This document shows positions 1 to 8,461 of a stretch of DNA of 64,000 bases, piece after piece; positions within the stretch are counted from its first letter, which is position 1, and the number at the start of each line of letters is the position of its first letter. A program made the position numbers and the translations under genes. The stretch lies in contig NZ_QYUR01000002.1 of the NCBI RefSeq assembly GCF_003596405.1, positions 1,938,501-2,002,500 on the forward strand, written 5' to 3'. The stretch is from Pseudomonas cavernicola (GTDB taxonomy: Bacteria; Pseudomonadota; Gammaproteobacteria; Pseudomonadales; Pseudomonadaceae). Under the pieces are notes generated by a model. It saw only the letters and a program-made list of their open reading frames with translations, ran no database searches and was not told the DNA's origin.

Positions 1-7
1 CAAAGCT

Positions 8-1705
8 ATGCGCGAGGGCGTCGGCAAGGCCGTGGACGCTGGCGTGATCAGCCCCCCTTCGGATGAGCAGTGGGCGATGATCCTCGGCCGCAATCCGGTC
101 ACCCGAATCTTCGCCGGCGCTGGCTCGGGTAAGTCCACCACCCTGGTGCTGCGCGTGGTGTTCATGCTCTGTCATATGGGCATCGAACCCGGTCGTCTCA
201 CGGTAATATCCTTCACGAATGCGTCCTGCGCGCAGCTGCGCGAGCAACTGATCAAGGTCCTGGGGTTTTGGCAGTATCCCCTCGACGCCGCCCAGGCCCG
301 GCAATGCGTGCGCACCTTCCATTCGGCCATGGGTGTCCTGGCCAAGGAAGTGTTGAACAGCCCGGTCTGGTTCGAACAGATGAACGACCAGGGCGCCTCG
401 GCCAGCGAACTGGATAACCCCCTCACCTCCGCACGCCTGCGTCCCGCCCAGCAGCGCTTGCTAAAACAGGTTTACCAGAATTGCTACACCCAGGAACCGG
501 GCTTTCGTGAGCGGGTTCATAGCTTGCTGGGTTTGCCACCGCTACCGGCCACCGACGTCGAGGGTAAGCGCGCACGAGCGCCCAAGGCGCCCCTGGATGG
601 CTTCAAGCTGGCAGGGGAGTTCACCCCAGTGCCGCTGTTCGAAGCCTTCTATGTGCAGGCGGGCTTTATGGAAAGCATCGGCATCCGCCTTGACCAGATA
701 CAAACCCAAGCGCTGTCATGCTCCGCCTCGGAACGAGTCTTCATCGAAGCCCTGGTTTTGTTCTGGAAGTCTTTCGAGGGCTGTCTGCGCGAGCAGGGCC
801 TGATGACCTTCAACGGTGCCTTCCAGAGGCTCACCCAAAGCCTGTCTGCTGGCGGGGACGGGATCTCGGCCCTGGGACCCTTCAGTCATCTGTTGATCGA
901 TGAATTCCAGGACATCTCCCCGCAGATCGTCCAGTGGCTGCAAGCCGTCCACCGCGGCCTGGCGCGCAAGGGCGAGGCGGTCAGTCTCATGGCCATCGGC
1001 GACGACTGGCAGTCCATCTATGGTTGGCGTGGTAGTTCGCCCGAACTGTTCATGGACTTCGACAAGTACTTCCCAGGCAAGGGTGAATCGAAGAAAAGCA
1101 CCGTGCTCATGCTGGAAACCAACTACCGTTCCATCGAGCCGGTGATCCGCGATGGCGAGGCGGTGCTCAATGGCGTCGAGTACAAGCAAGCCAAGACCAG
1201 CAAAGCCTTCAAGGCCACGCAAGCGGGGGATCACGGCGTCAAGGTAGTGCAGCGCTTTGATATGAAAGCCCGTTTGCCGGAGCTGTTGAAGGAAATCAAA
1301 GCTCAATGCGAACACGTCGCCACCCGCAAAATGGCCGATCGTACCGCGGTGCTAGTCCTGAGCCGGCGCAACGAACCCTTGCAGAGCATCCAGGCCCAGC
1401 TGGACAAGAAACTGCCGGTCAAGACCTACACCATCCATCGTGCCAAGGGTTTGCAAGCCGAAGTCGCGATCATCGTCGACGATTGCTCGCCCCCCGAAAA
1501 ACACTCGTTACGCAATGCGCTGTACGCCTATTCGGGGTTCTTTCGAAATAGCTACGACCAGGCGATGAAGGATGAGAGTTTGCGACTGGCTTATGTGGCT
1601 ATTACCCGAGGAGTGAGCCGGGTGCTTTGGTTTACCCAGAAGACCCAGGGGGCGACGCAGGTGTTGGTGGAGCGAGCCAACCAACGAAGTCGTTCTTCGA
1701 CTTAG
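8..1705 (+). CDS. UvrD/Rep-family ATP-dependent DNA helicase, possibly 5'-truncated by window edge
   Basis: Superfamily 1A helicase that would use ATP to unwind DNA in repair or replication restart. Visible motifs: Q-motif-like DEQWAMIL near residue 20, Walker A GAGSGKST (37-44), motif II LIDEFQD (about 296), motif III GDDWQSIYGWRGS (about 330), motif IV ETNYRS (about 370), motif V IHRAKGLQ (about 475) and motif VI RLAYVAITRG (about 526). All core motifs are present, so the enzyme is probably active. At 565 residues it is shorter than UvrD or Rep (about 700). The frame stays open to base 1, so the true start may lie upstream of the window. The ATG at 8 leaves only about 20 residues before the Q motif, which is also normal for the family. 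Confidence 0.88.
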   Translation: MREGVGKAVDAGVISPPSDEQWAMILGRNPVTRIFAGAGSGKSTTLVLRVVFMLCHMGIEPGRLTVISFTNASCAQLREQLIKVLGFWQYPLDAAQARQCVRTFHSAMGVLAKEVLNSPVWFEQMNDQGASASELDNPLTSARLRPAQQRLLKQVYQNCYTQEPGFRERVHSLLGLPPLPATDVEGKRARAPKAPLDGFKLAGEFTPVPLFEAFYVQAGFMESIGIRLDQIQTQALSCSASERVFIEALVLFWKSFEGCLREQGLMTFNGAFQRLTQSLSAGGDGISALGPFSHLLIDEFQDISPQIVQWLQAVHRGLARKGEAVSLMAIGDDWQSIYGWRGSSPELFMDFDKYFPGKGESKKSTVLMLETNYRSIEPVIRDGEAVLNGVEYKQAKTSKAFKATQAGDHGVKVVQRFDMKARLPELLKEIKAQCEHVATRKMADRTAVLVLSRRNEPLQSIQAQLDKKLPVKTYTIHRAKGLQAEVAIIVDDCSPPEKHSLRNALYAYSGFFRNSYDQAMKDESLRLAYVAITRGVSRVLWFTQKTQGATQVLVERANQRSRSST

Positions 1706-1913
1706 GGTTTGAATCGTCCCCCCTATTCTTGTCGGCATCTTCGATGTGTCCGTTGGACAGTCACCGCCCAAAGAGAGCTGGTGACTGGCAGGCTGAGCAG
1801 CTTTGAATGGGAAGATCCAAGGGAAGCCATCATTGCCTTAAAACACGCGAGCTCTGCTGACAGCCAAGCTTGGTGTCGCATTTACGTTCAGTTGGTGACT
1901 GTCTCCTTTGGGT

Positions 1914-2076
1914 CCAGGCTGTGTGAAAACGCGGACACCGTTTTGAAGTCCGCGTTGCTACGTAAAATCTGCCAGCGTTTGGTTATCCAGCAGACCTTAA
2001 ATTTGCGTAGGAGCGCGATTTTTGCTCCGATTCTGATCACAGCACCTGCTCGAAATTGTTTTTACACAGCCTCGGT
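1914..2076. mobile_element. MITE-like element with CCAGGCTGTGTGAAAAC ends
   Basis: The left end ccaggctgtgtgaaaac (1914-1930) is matched, with a few changes, by the reverse complement of the sequence around 2056-2076 (ttacacagcctcgg). The interior starts with the short dyad gcggac...gtccgc. No transposase frame is present. The same terminal sequence begins the neighbouring element at 2111, so this is probably a related non-autonomous element or a degenerate insertion-sequence end. End points are approximate. Confidence 0.45.
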
Positions 2077-2110
2077 CGTTAGCTGCCGGTCGTGAAGGTC
2101 TGCTTGCGAC

Positions 2111-2251
2111 CCAGGCTGTGTGAAACGTCACGAGCGAAGGTTAGACAAGGCAAAAACAGGCGAAAAAGCGCAGTTTACGTAGTGTAAATGAGCATTCTGA
2201 GCCTGTTTTTAACGCTGTATAACCGAGCGCAGTAGTTTTCACACGGCCTGG
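2111..2251. mobile_element. 141-bp MITE, copy 1 of a dispersed family
   Basis: Begins ccaggctgtgtgaaa and ends ttcacacggcctgg, its near-perfect inverted repeat. The interior contains gcgaaggttagacaaggc and aatgagcattctgagcctg. The same ends and interior recur inverted at 31613-31862 and, diverged, at 43281-43465, so this is a multicopy element. It has no coding capacity and would need a transposase supplied in trans. Confidence 0.65.
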
Positions 2252-2409
2252 ACCCTTAGCGGTCGTCCAGCCCCAGATGCGACACCCCACAGAAAGTGCG
2301 TGTGTGAATCACCGCCTGCGGGGCGGGGGATGGTTAGGCTGCGCTTGCGCCTTGGACTAAGAGCGACCCAGCGCGCTCGTTGTTTGCTATTGATGGGACG
2401 CCCCCCTGC

Positions 2410-3498
2410 TCAGAGGTTAGGGTTCAGCCGCAGCGGAATTCTGCGCTGGCCGAACGCGCCGGCATATTGGTCGAAGCGCCCGGCGATGGGGGAGTTACAC
2501 TGCGGACAGCGACCGCCTGCCGTCACCTGGTAGTGCAGGATGCGGTGCCAGTCACGCACGATCAATGGCTCGCCGCAGCCCGGACAAGAAGTCGTGCCGC
2601 CCTCAGCATCATGCACATTGCCCGTGTAGGCATAGCGTAGCCCTTGTGCACAGGCTATCTGTCGGGCGCGGGTGAGCGTCGCCGCCGGAGTCGGCGGTGT
2701 GTCGAGCATCTTGAAATCGGGGTGGAAGGCGGTGAAGTGGATGGGCACATCCGGGCCCAGCTCCTTGAACACCCAGGCGCACAGTGCCTCGATTTCACCA
2801 TTCGAATCGTTGTAGCCCGGAATCAGCAAGGTAGTAATTTCCGTCCAGACGTCGGTTTCATGATGCAGATAGACCAGGGTATCCAGCACTGGCTGCAGAT
2901 GCGCGCCGGTGAGCTTGAAATAGAAGTCGTCGGTAAAAGCCTTCAGGTCGACATTCGCCGCGTCCATCACCGCGAAGAATTCGCGCCGGGGCTCGTCGTG
3001 CACATAGCCCGAGGTCACTGCCACCGTCTTAATGCCGCGCGTATGGCAAGCGTTTGCTGTATCGATGGCGTATTCGGCAAAGATCACCGGATCGTTGTAG
3101 GTGAAGGCCACGCTGCTACAGCCCGATCTTTCCGCAGCCAGGGCTATCTGCTGCGGGCTGGCCTGATCCATCAGACGGTCCATGTCCCGCGATTTGCTGA
3201 TATCCCAGTTCTGGCAAAACTTGCAGGCGAGATTGCAGCCCGCCGTGCCGAAGGAGAACACCCCCGAGCCGGGGAGGAAGTGGTTGAGCGGTTTCTTCTC
3301 GATAGGGTCGATACAAAAGCCGGATGAGCGGCCGTAGGTAGTCAGCACCATCTGCCCGCCTTCGCGCATGCGCACGAAGCAGGCGCCGCGCTGTCCGTCC
3401 CGCAGCTTGCAGTCACGAGGACACAGGTCGCACTGAATTCGGCCATCGGGCAGGTTGTGCCACCAGCGGCCCGAGTAATGTCCAGACAGGTCATTCAT
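2410..3498 (-). CDS. amrS: AmrS-type radical SAM enzyme (AmmeMemoRadiSam family)
   Basis: Iron-sulfur/S-adenosylmethionine radical enzyme related to pyruvate formate-lyase activase. I chose ATG 3498 because it follows GGTAGGAG at ideal spacing; an in-frame ATG 30 codons earlier has no such site. That gives 362 residues. The radical SAM cluster is CNLACKFC with Cys88, Cys92 and Cys95. An N-terminal four-cysteine segment (CDLCPRDC...GAC, residues 23-40) and two C-terminal CxxC pairs (CPGC, CPQC) look like extra metal sites, typical of AmrS. AmrS is usually encoded with AmrA and AmrB (Memo); neither partner is adjacent, so this is an orphan copy. Substrate unknown. Confidence 0.88.
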   Translation of the reverse strand: MNDLSGHYSGRWWHNLPDGRIQCDLCPRDCKLRDGQRGACFVRMREGGQMVLTTYGRSSGFCIDPIEKKPLNHFLPGSGVFSFGTAGCNLACKFCQNWDISKSRDMDRLMDQASPQQIALAAERSGCSSVAFTYNDPVIFAEYAIDTANACHTRGIKTVAVTSGYVHDEPRREFFAVMDAANVDLKAFTDDFYFKLTGAHLQPVLDTLVYLHHETDVWTEITTLLIPGYNDSNGEIEALCAWVFKELGPDVPIHFTAFHPDFKMLDTPPTPAATLTRARQIACAQGLRYAYTGNVHDAEGGTTSCPGCGEPLIVRDWHRILHYQVTAGGRCPQCNSPIAGRFDQYAGAFGQRRIPLRLNPNL

Positions 3499-4102
3499 AG
3501 CCAGGCTCCTACCGCTTGCTGACTGTGTCGCACGCCAGACGGATATCCGCATGCCAGAAATCGGCGGGTGCGTTTCAGTAGTGTGCACTCCCCCACTTGT
3601 GGTAGGAAGCTGCCGCTGGAATGGTATTTCGCAACTATGTCATCGATACCGGGCCGGAACAATAAGCGGAACAATAAGGGATAGATCACTATATTGTTGC
3701 TTGTACGCGGCCCCTTTGGGTCGGCTGCTCTCAGTCGTGACAGGCAGGAGTCGACCCTTTGCAGTCGTTTAGCTGCTATTTTCACAACCACCGATAATGG
3801 CCGTTTGCGAGGTCTCGCCGGCGCGTCACTCGGGAAGATCGGCCTTGCGGTAGCCATCAACGAAATGCTCAAGCGTCGCAGCGTCGCGCAATGGCTCCGT
3901 CGTGGCCCAGTGGGTAGAGCATCGTGGACGCCGGCTTTATAGATCTCGACATACGGCTCACAAGAATTCGGCACGCGCAGTCGAAGGTTTATTTTCTCGA
4001 CGCTGTAAAACCTACAGCCGAAAAGGCTGGCGCATCTTTCATGGACGCCCGACGGGGTTCGTTGTAAACATTCCGACCGCTTGATTTTAGAGGAGACGCA
4101 GC
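3499..4102. other. Intergenic region, no supported gene
   Basis: About 600 bases between AmrS (leftward) and the GFA gene (rightward), so promoters for both should lie here. Open frames in this stretch have no recognisable product and poor start sites. A segment at 3816-3853 recurs with a few changes at 4594-4630 on the other side of the GFA gene (see findings). Confidence 0.5.
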
Positions 4103-4495
4103 ATGGACCGATTCACGGGCGGTTGCCTGTGCGGCAACGTCCGAATTGTGGCGTCGGGACTCCCATACCGGGTCGGCCTTTGTCACTGTCTCGACTGCCG
4201 CAAGCATCATGGGGCCCTTTTTCACGCTTCCGCGGTGTTCCCTCAGGATGCGGTGACGATCGATGGCGAAACACGCGACTACGCCGGGCGGTTTTTCTGT
4301 CCCCGCTGCGGCTCGTCCGTTTTCGCACGCACCGCAGACGAAATCGAAGTGAACCTAGGATCCCTGGATGCCCCTGACCAACTGATGCCAACCTACGAAA
4401 GCTGGATCGTCCGTCGCGAGTCCTGGTTGCCGCCGTTTCCGCTCACGAGACGATACGAGCGCGATCGTGACGCCACGGGTCGCTTTGAGGAGTAG
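4103..4495 (+). CDS. GFA/CENP-V family zinc protein
   Basis: A 130-residue member of the glutathione-dependent formaldehyde-activating (GFA, CENP-V) fold family. Zinc-ligand cysteines are in the expected pattern: GCLCG (Cys8, Cys10), CHCLDC (Cys27, Cys29, Cys32) and FFCPRCGS (Cys66, Cys69). The start has a strong site (AGAGGAGACGCAGC then ATG). Family members have been linked to glutathione-formaldehyde adduct formation, but most are biochemically uncharacterised and the substrate cannot be predicted. It stands alone between two long non-coding stretches. A second, different GFA gene runs off the right end of the window. Confidence 0.85.
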   Translation: MDRFTGGCLCGNVRIVASGLPYRVGLCHCLDCRKHHGALFHASAVFPQDAVTIDGETRDYAGRFFCPRCGSSVFARTADEIEVNLGSLDAPDQLMPTYESWIVRRESWLPPFPLTRRYERDRDATGRFEE

Positions 4496-5026
4496 GTGGC
4501 ACGAACGGTGCGAAGGCGCCGTTACGAGGTGACCGAGATGTATGCCTAGATCGAGATCTCGAACCAGATGCTCGAGGACAGCGCCTTCGATCACGCCGGC
4601 CGTCACTCCGGAAGACCGGCCTTGCGGTATGTGAACTCTCCGAACAACTGGATTGTTCAGCTTGCTGCGACCGACAACGGCGTTGTGGCGCGCACCGTTA
4701 GCCTCCGCGGCAGTTGAGCCCGAGCAACAGAGCTACCTTATCGTCACCGCTGCTGCGATAAGGCTATGTCCGCTGCTGGAAAGCGGCCGATCGTGAAGGT
4801 CCGCTGCACGGACAGTGAGCTCGAAATAACGCTGCAAGCGGCCTTCAACCCGGCATGTTCAATCCACCTCGTCACGGAATAGGCGCTCGGGTAGAACGGG
4901 TTGTGCCCGGTTATGACTGCCACAGATTTTCTGCACTGATCCGCCGTGCGTAGGAATGCGGCGAGCCCGGCCGCTCTATTCGGCCTGGCCCGCCTGCAAC
5001 TTGCTACCCCGCAGCGGCATCGCCCG
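4496..5026. other. Intergenic region, no supported gene
   Basis: About 530 bases between the GFA gene and the convergent lectin-like gene. I see no gene with a credible start. The segment 4594-4630 repeats 3816-3853. In the frame around 4560-4700 there is weak protein-like text without a start, which could be a decayed gene, but nothing recognisable. Confidence 0.45.
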
Positions 5027-5686
5027 TCATTCTGCGGCAAAGCAGTACAGCAGCCCCGCCCCGCCCGAGCCGGCCAGGGCTTCGCTGCTGCAGCCACGCG
5101 AGGGGTGCGAGGAGTTCCACGAGCGTGCCGCCGCATCGTCACGCAGTCCTATTCGGTCGTGATGACCGACCTGGGCCGTCCCTTCGCCGCTGCTGGTCCA
5201 GTTGCTGCAGGTATGGTCATCGCTGCCGGCGAACGCAGTTCCGTCTGCCTGCGAGCCGGTGAGGATGTCGTGCATGTTCGGCGTGTCGCCGCGCCCCTTA
5301 ACCAACGCCCCGTGTTCGTCCAGGGCCGTTTCCTTGGTCAGTTGGTTGTCGCCGTGCAGTTGCGCGACATCACGGGCGATGACGGCCCCCTTGGCGTTTT
5401 GCCAGGGGCCTTGGCCGATGCGATCACGGGCATTGACCGCCCCTGCGCCGCCGGCGGCACTGGTGCTGAGGTAAGCACGCCAGGTGCGCTGGCCCGCCCC
5501 AACGGCGGAGGCCAGCGTCTGACAGTGCCTGTCGGCGCCGGCCAGACCGCCTAGATCGGCGCCCTTTCCCATGCCGAGGCTAGTGACGAAGAAGGTCATG
5601 TCCGTTTGCTGGGCCTGGCTGGCGAAACTGCAGACTAATGCCAGCAGGGCAGTCGGTAAGGCGAGAGTGAAAGTCGAGATGCGCAT
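5027..5686 (-). CDS. Secreted lectin-like (endostatin/C-type-lectin fold, DUF1554-like) protein
   Basis: 219 residues with a clear signal peptide (basic start, hydrophobic core, cleavage near Ala-Gln at about residue 25), so exported. The mature part has the pattern of the bacterial lectin-like family related to endostatin/collagen XV: WRAYLSTSA, an ARDRIG...GPWQNAKG stretch, TGSQADGT, CSNWTSS and a C-terminal SWNSSHPSRGC...GGAGLLYCFA with paired cysteines. A carbohydrate- or surface-binding role is plausible but not shown. Single-gene unit with no partners nearby. Confidence 0.72.
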   Translation of the reverse strand: MRISTFTLALPTALLALVCSFASQAQQTDMTFFVTSLGMGKGADLGGLAGADRHCQTLASAVGAGQRTWRAYLSTSAAGGAGAVNARDRIGQGPWQNAKGAVIARDVAQLHGDNQLTKETALDEHGALVKGRGDTPNMHDILTGSQADGTAFAGSDDHTCSNWTSSGEGTAQVGHHDRIGLRDDAAARSWNSSHPSRGCSSEALAGSGGAGLLYCFAAE

Positions 5687-5928
5687 GTACAGTCCTCCTG
5701 CGGAAAAACGGCCCCAAGATGGAATGTGACTGAGAAATTGAGCCTAGACGACGCCGGTTACCGACACACAGCCGCGGTTCGACCTTCCGTCGCCATGTAT
5801 TGCTTGAGTGCGCGGCTCGCAGCTTGGCGAGCGGGCGTTGGATGCAGGATGCGGTAAGACTCAATCCGCTTGGGGCGCTCCAGGGGCTTCGACACTTTTT
5901 CGACACGGCCCCCGGGAACCAGAAAGCA

Positions 5929-5966
5929 AAAACCCCCGATCTCTTTCGAAATCAGGGGTTTTCGTA
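5929..5966 (-). terminator. Rho-independent terminator after tRNA-Ser
   Basis: aaaacccccgat (5929-5940) pairs with atcaggggtttt (5951-5962) around a ten-base loop, and a T run follows on the minus strand. It sits immediately downstream of the minus-strand tRNA gene. Confidence 0.8.
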
Positions 5967-5976
5967 TTTCTCAATA

Positions 5977-6066
5977 TGGCGGTGAAGGAGGGATTCGAAC
6001 CCTCGATACGATTTCTCGTATACACACTTTCCAGGCGTGCTCCTTAAGCCTCTCGGACACCTCACC
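5977..6066 (-). tRNA. tRNA-Ser (anticodon GGA)
   Basis: Read on the minus strand, the 90-base molecule starts GGTGAGGTGTCCGAGAGGC and ends in the GGTTCGAATCC T-loop, acceptor CTTCACC, discriminator G and encoded CCA. The anticodon stem-loop contains CTGGAAAG, giving GGA, which reads UCC and UCU. The long variable arm (about 6005-6023) is typical of class II serine tRNAs. Confidence 0.95.
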
Positions 6067-6159
6067 GAAGTCTCGACAGACTGTCAGGTCCGTCGAGGCG
6101 CGCTAATCTAGCCGAACAGCCCGCCAAAGGCAAAAGTTTTTTACAGGAGATTCATGCGC

Positions 6160-6378
6160 TTAAGCTAAATGCTGATCCCGAACCGAGGCAGGCTGAGCCT
6201 GCGCCTCAAAACGCTGGCTGCCGAACCGTAAAAAACCCAAGGCAATAAACAGGCTTAAGCCAAACAGAAGCACCACGCCCTGCGGACATTGGATTTCCAC
6301 GCTATTGGCATGTACTAGCAGTGCTATTAGGGCCGTACCCGCTGTTAATAAAGCCGTAGCTTGTTCAAATGGTCGCAT
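6160..6378 (-). CDS. Small two-segment membrane protein, unknown function
   Basis: 72 residues with two hydrophobic stretches (about residues 8-24 and 33-50) and a polar tail, consistent with a small inner-membrane protein. The start ATG 6378 has GAGGG nine bases upstream. No family recognised. It lies between tRNA-Ser and the oppositely directed crotonase gene, so it is not in an operon with either. Confidence 0.5.
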   Translation of the reverse strand: MRPFEQATALLTAGTALIALLVHANSVEIQCPQGVVLLFGLSLFIALGFLRFGSQRFEAQAQPASVRDQHLA

Positions 6379-6604
6379 TGCCCGTCCCTCGCAGTTTTCT
6401 GGCTAACCTAAGTTGCGCACCTGAAAGTCAGCCAATTGCCTCTCTCGATAAGACCATCAGCCGCGCGGCACCTTATTCAAGCCGCACAGGCCGAGCATGC
6501 GAGCCGTGGCTGACTGGCCAGTCAGCCACGGCGCTTTACCTTAACTGGACGGGTCGGTAACGTTTGCCCACCTTTCAGTACATGCCTCAGCAAGGATTCC
6601 CGCC

Positions 6605-7294
6605 ATGAGCGACCTGATCAGCTACCAACTCGAAGACGGCATTGCCACCCTGACCCTGAGCAATGGCAAGGTCAACGCCATCTCCCCGGACGTGATCGCG
6701 GCCTTCAATGTCGCACTGGATCGTGCCGAGCAGGACAAAGCGATCGTGATCATCACCGGCCAGCCGGGCATTCTCTCTGGCGGTTATGACCTGAAAGTGA
6801 TGACCTCCGGCCCGCAGAACGCGATCAGTCTGGTGGCTGCCGGTTCAACTCTGGCCCGCCGGATGCTCGCTCACCCGTTCCCGATCATCGTCGCCTGCGG
6901 CGGCCATGCCGTGGCCAAGGGTGCGTTTATCCTGCTCTCGGCAGACTATCGCATCGGCGTCGAAGGCCCGTTCAGCATTGGCCTGAATGAAGTGCAGATC
7001 GGCATGACCATGCACCACGTCGGCATCGAACTGGCCCGCGACCGTTTGCGCAAATCGGCTTTTCACCGCTCGGTCATCAATGGCGAGATGTTCGACCCGC
7101 AAGGCGCCGTCGACGCCGGCTTCCTGGATAAGGTGGTGCCGGCTGAGCAACTGATGGCAACCGCGATTGCTGCCGCCCAGCAGTTGAAGAAAATCAACAT
7201 GACGGCACACAAAAACACCAAGCTGAAAGTGCGCAAAACGCTGCTGGAAACCCTGGACCGAGCCATTGAGCTGGACCAACAACACCTCGTCTAA
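6605..7294 (+). CDS. Crotonase/enoyl-CoA hydratase family protein
   Basis: 229 residues, somewhat shorter than typical enoyl-CoA hydratases (about 260). Crotonase features are visible: an N-terminal beta strand with IATLTLSNGKVNAIS, an oxyanion-hole segment SGGYDLKVM, and the second segment HAVAKGAFILLSADYRIG followed by GLNEVQIGM. The usual catalytic glutamates are not both obvious, so hydration of enoyl-CoA is not assured; other crotonase chemistry (isomerisation, thioester hydrolysis) is possible. Single-gene unit with its own terminator. Confidence 0.85.
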   Translation: MSDLISYQLEDGIATLTLSNGKVNAISPDVIAAFNVALDRAEQDKAIVIITGQPGILSGGYDLKVMTSGPQNAISLVAAGSTLARRMLAHPFPIIVACGGHAVAKGAFILLSADYRIGVEGPFSIGLNEVQIGMTMHHVGIELARDRLRKSAFHRSVINGEMFDPQGAVDAGFLDKVVPAEQLMATAIAAAQQLKKINMTAHKNTKLKVRKTLLETLDRAIELDQQHLV

Positions 7295-7311
7295 GGCGCC
7301 CGCCTTGAGTT

Positions 7312-7340
7312 AAAAGCCCGGCCAAGTGCCGGGCTTTTTA
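7312..7340 (+). terminator. Terminator after crotonase gene
   Basis: aaaagcccggc pairs with gccgggcttttt around a short loop and is followed by a T-rich run; 18 bases past the crotonase stop codon. Confidence 0.85.
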
Positions 7341-7447
7341 TTTGGTTTAACTGCCGAGAATCTCGCGATCTACCTCTGATCTCCTTTGTTTGCCGAAAAC
7401 AGTGCACATCCGTACACTGCGCGCCTTTTGTTCAGACGGGCGTACCA

Positions 7448-8200
7448 ATGCTTTTTCTTCTGCGAATGCTACCTATGGGCCTGCACTTTATCGTGGCCGG
7501 CGTCCTCGGCATTCTGATTGGCCTGTGCCGCCCGTTTAATCCGGACAACAGCCGTCTCTGCGCCCGCCTCTACTCGTGGCCAGCGCTGTGGATCTTGCGT
7601 CTACGCCTGCAGACCGACACCCAAGCGCTGCGCGATCATTCACACGCCTGCGTGATCATCGCTAACCACCAATCCAACTATGACCTGTTCGTGCTGGGCA
7701 GCGTGGTGCCCAAGCGTACCGTCACCATCGGCAAGAAAAGCCTCAAATGGGTGCCCTTCTTCGGCCAGCTCTTCTGGCTCGCCGGTAATGTGCTGATCGA
7801 CCGTGGCAATGCCCGCAAAGCCAAACAGGCCATGCTCACCACCACCGAAACCCTGCAGCATAAAGACACCTCGATCTGGGTTTTCCCGGAAGGTACGCGC
7901 AACCTCGGCAAGGGTTTGCTGCCGTTCAAGAAAGGTGCATTTCAGATGGCCATCGCCGCTGGGGTGCCGATCATTCCGGTATGCGTCAGCACTTACAGTA
8001 CGCACATGCAGCTGAATCGCTGGAGCAGCGGCGAGATCATGATTCGCTCCCTACCCGCTATTCCCACCGTGGGATTGACTCTGGAGGATATTCCGACCTT
8101 GATCGAACGGTGCCGCGCGCAGATGCAGCAATCTATTTATGAGATGGATCAGCAGATCACAGCCTCCTGGACGGGGGCAGCCAAACACGCGCTTCAGTGA
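7448..8200 (+). CDS. plsC: 1-acyl-sn-glycerol-3-phosphate acyltransferase
   Basis: Transfers a fatty acyl group to lysophosphatidic acid to make phosphatidic acid at the inner membrane, in phospholipid synthesis. 250 residues with an N-terminal hydrophobic anchor (about residues 4-30). The acyltransferase motif I is NHQSNYD (His74 to Asp79) and the glycerophosphate-binding motif is FPEGTRN (about 147-153). A substrate-specificity stretch IPVCVSTYST follows. Pseudomonads carry several PlsC-like enzymes, so this may be one of several paralogues. Flanked by terminators, so monocistronic. Confidence 0.9.
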   Translation: MLFLLRMLPMGLHFIVAGVLGILIGLCRPFNPDNSRLCARLYSWPALWILRLRLQTDTQALRDHSHACVIIANHQSNYDLFVLGSVVPKRTVTIGKKSLKWVPFFGQLFWLAGNVLIDRGNARKAKQAMLTTTETLQHKDTSIWVFPEGTRNLGKGLLPFKKGAFQMAIAAGVPIIPVCVSTYSTHMQLNRWSSGEIMIRSLPAIPTVGLTLEDIPTLIERCRAQMQQSIYEMDQQITASWTGAAKHALQ

Positions 8201-8205
8201 TCGGC

Positions 8206-8231
8206 AAAGCCCAGCTCTACGCTGGGCTTTT
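8206..8231 (+). terminator. Terminator after plsC
   Basis: aaagcccagc and gctgggctttt form a ten-base-pair stem with a five-base loop, directly after the plsC stop. Confidence 0.85.
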
Positions 8232-8461
8232 CGTTGGTGAGTTTGCGCTCGAACCTCTAGCCTTAGAAGTGCGCCACTTGAGCGCAACACTGCGCGCGAA
8301 CATGAACGGTTACTGACGCTCGCCATAGCGCTTTCGGATCGACCGTCTGCCGACAGATTTAAAGCCAGGGCTCGAGCCATGCCTGAGCTAACCGGTAAGA
8401 CATTCCCGCCGGCTGAGGTAAGCTGCCACCGGGCCTCGCCCGCCATCTTCAACTGGAGAGA

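Larger units (their letters stand above)
1706..2409. other. Repeat-filled intergenic region, no gene
   Basis: About 700 bases between the helicase and the convergent AmrS gene. I see no credible gene: the open frames here run through repeat DNA and lack good ribosome binding sites. Two inverted-repeat elements listed separately (1914-2076 and 2111-2251) fill most of it. The remainder (2252-2409) shows nothing I can interpret. Confidence 0.6.

Noticed and set aside
1709..2095. 128-codon rightward frame
   Set aside because: Runs through the inverted-repeat element at 1914-2076, has no ribosome site and no recognisable product.
3495..3974. 159-codon leftward frame overlapping the AmrS start
   Set aside because: Composition is non-coding-like, and it overlaps the well-supported AmrS start and its ribosome site.
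4496..5026. Integron attC site next to the GFA gene
   Set aside because: GFA genes are common integron cassettes, but I found no paired core sites of the GTTRRRY type around it.
5808..6106. Open frames reading [10 protein letters not shown] and [11 protein letters not shown]
   Set aside because: They are translations of the tRNA-Ser gene on the opposite strand, a well-known source of false proteins.
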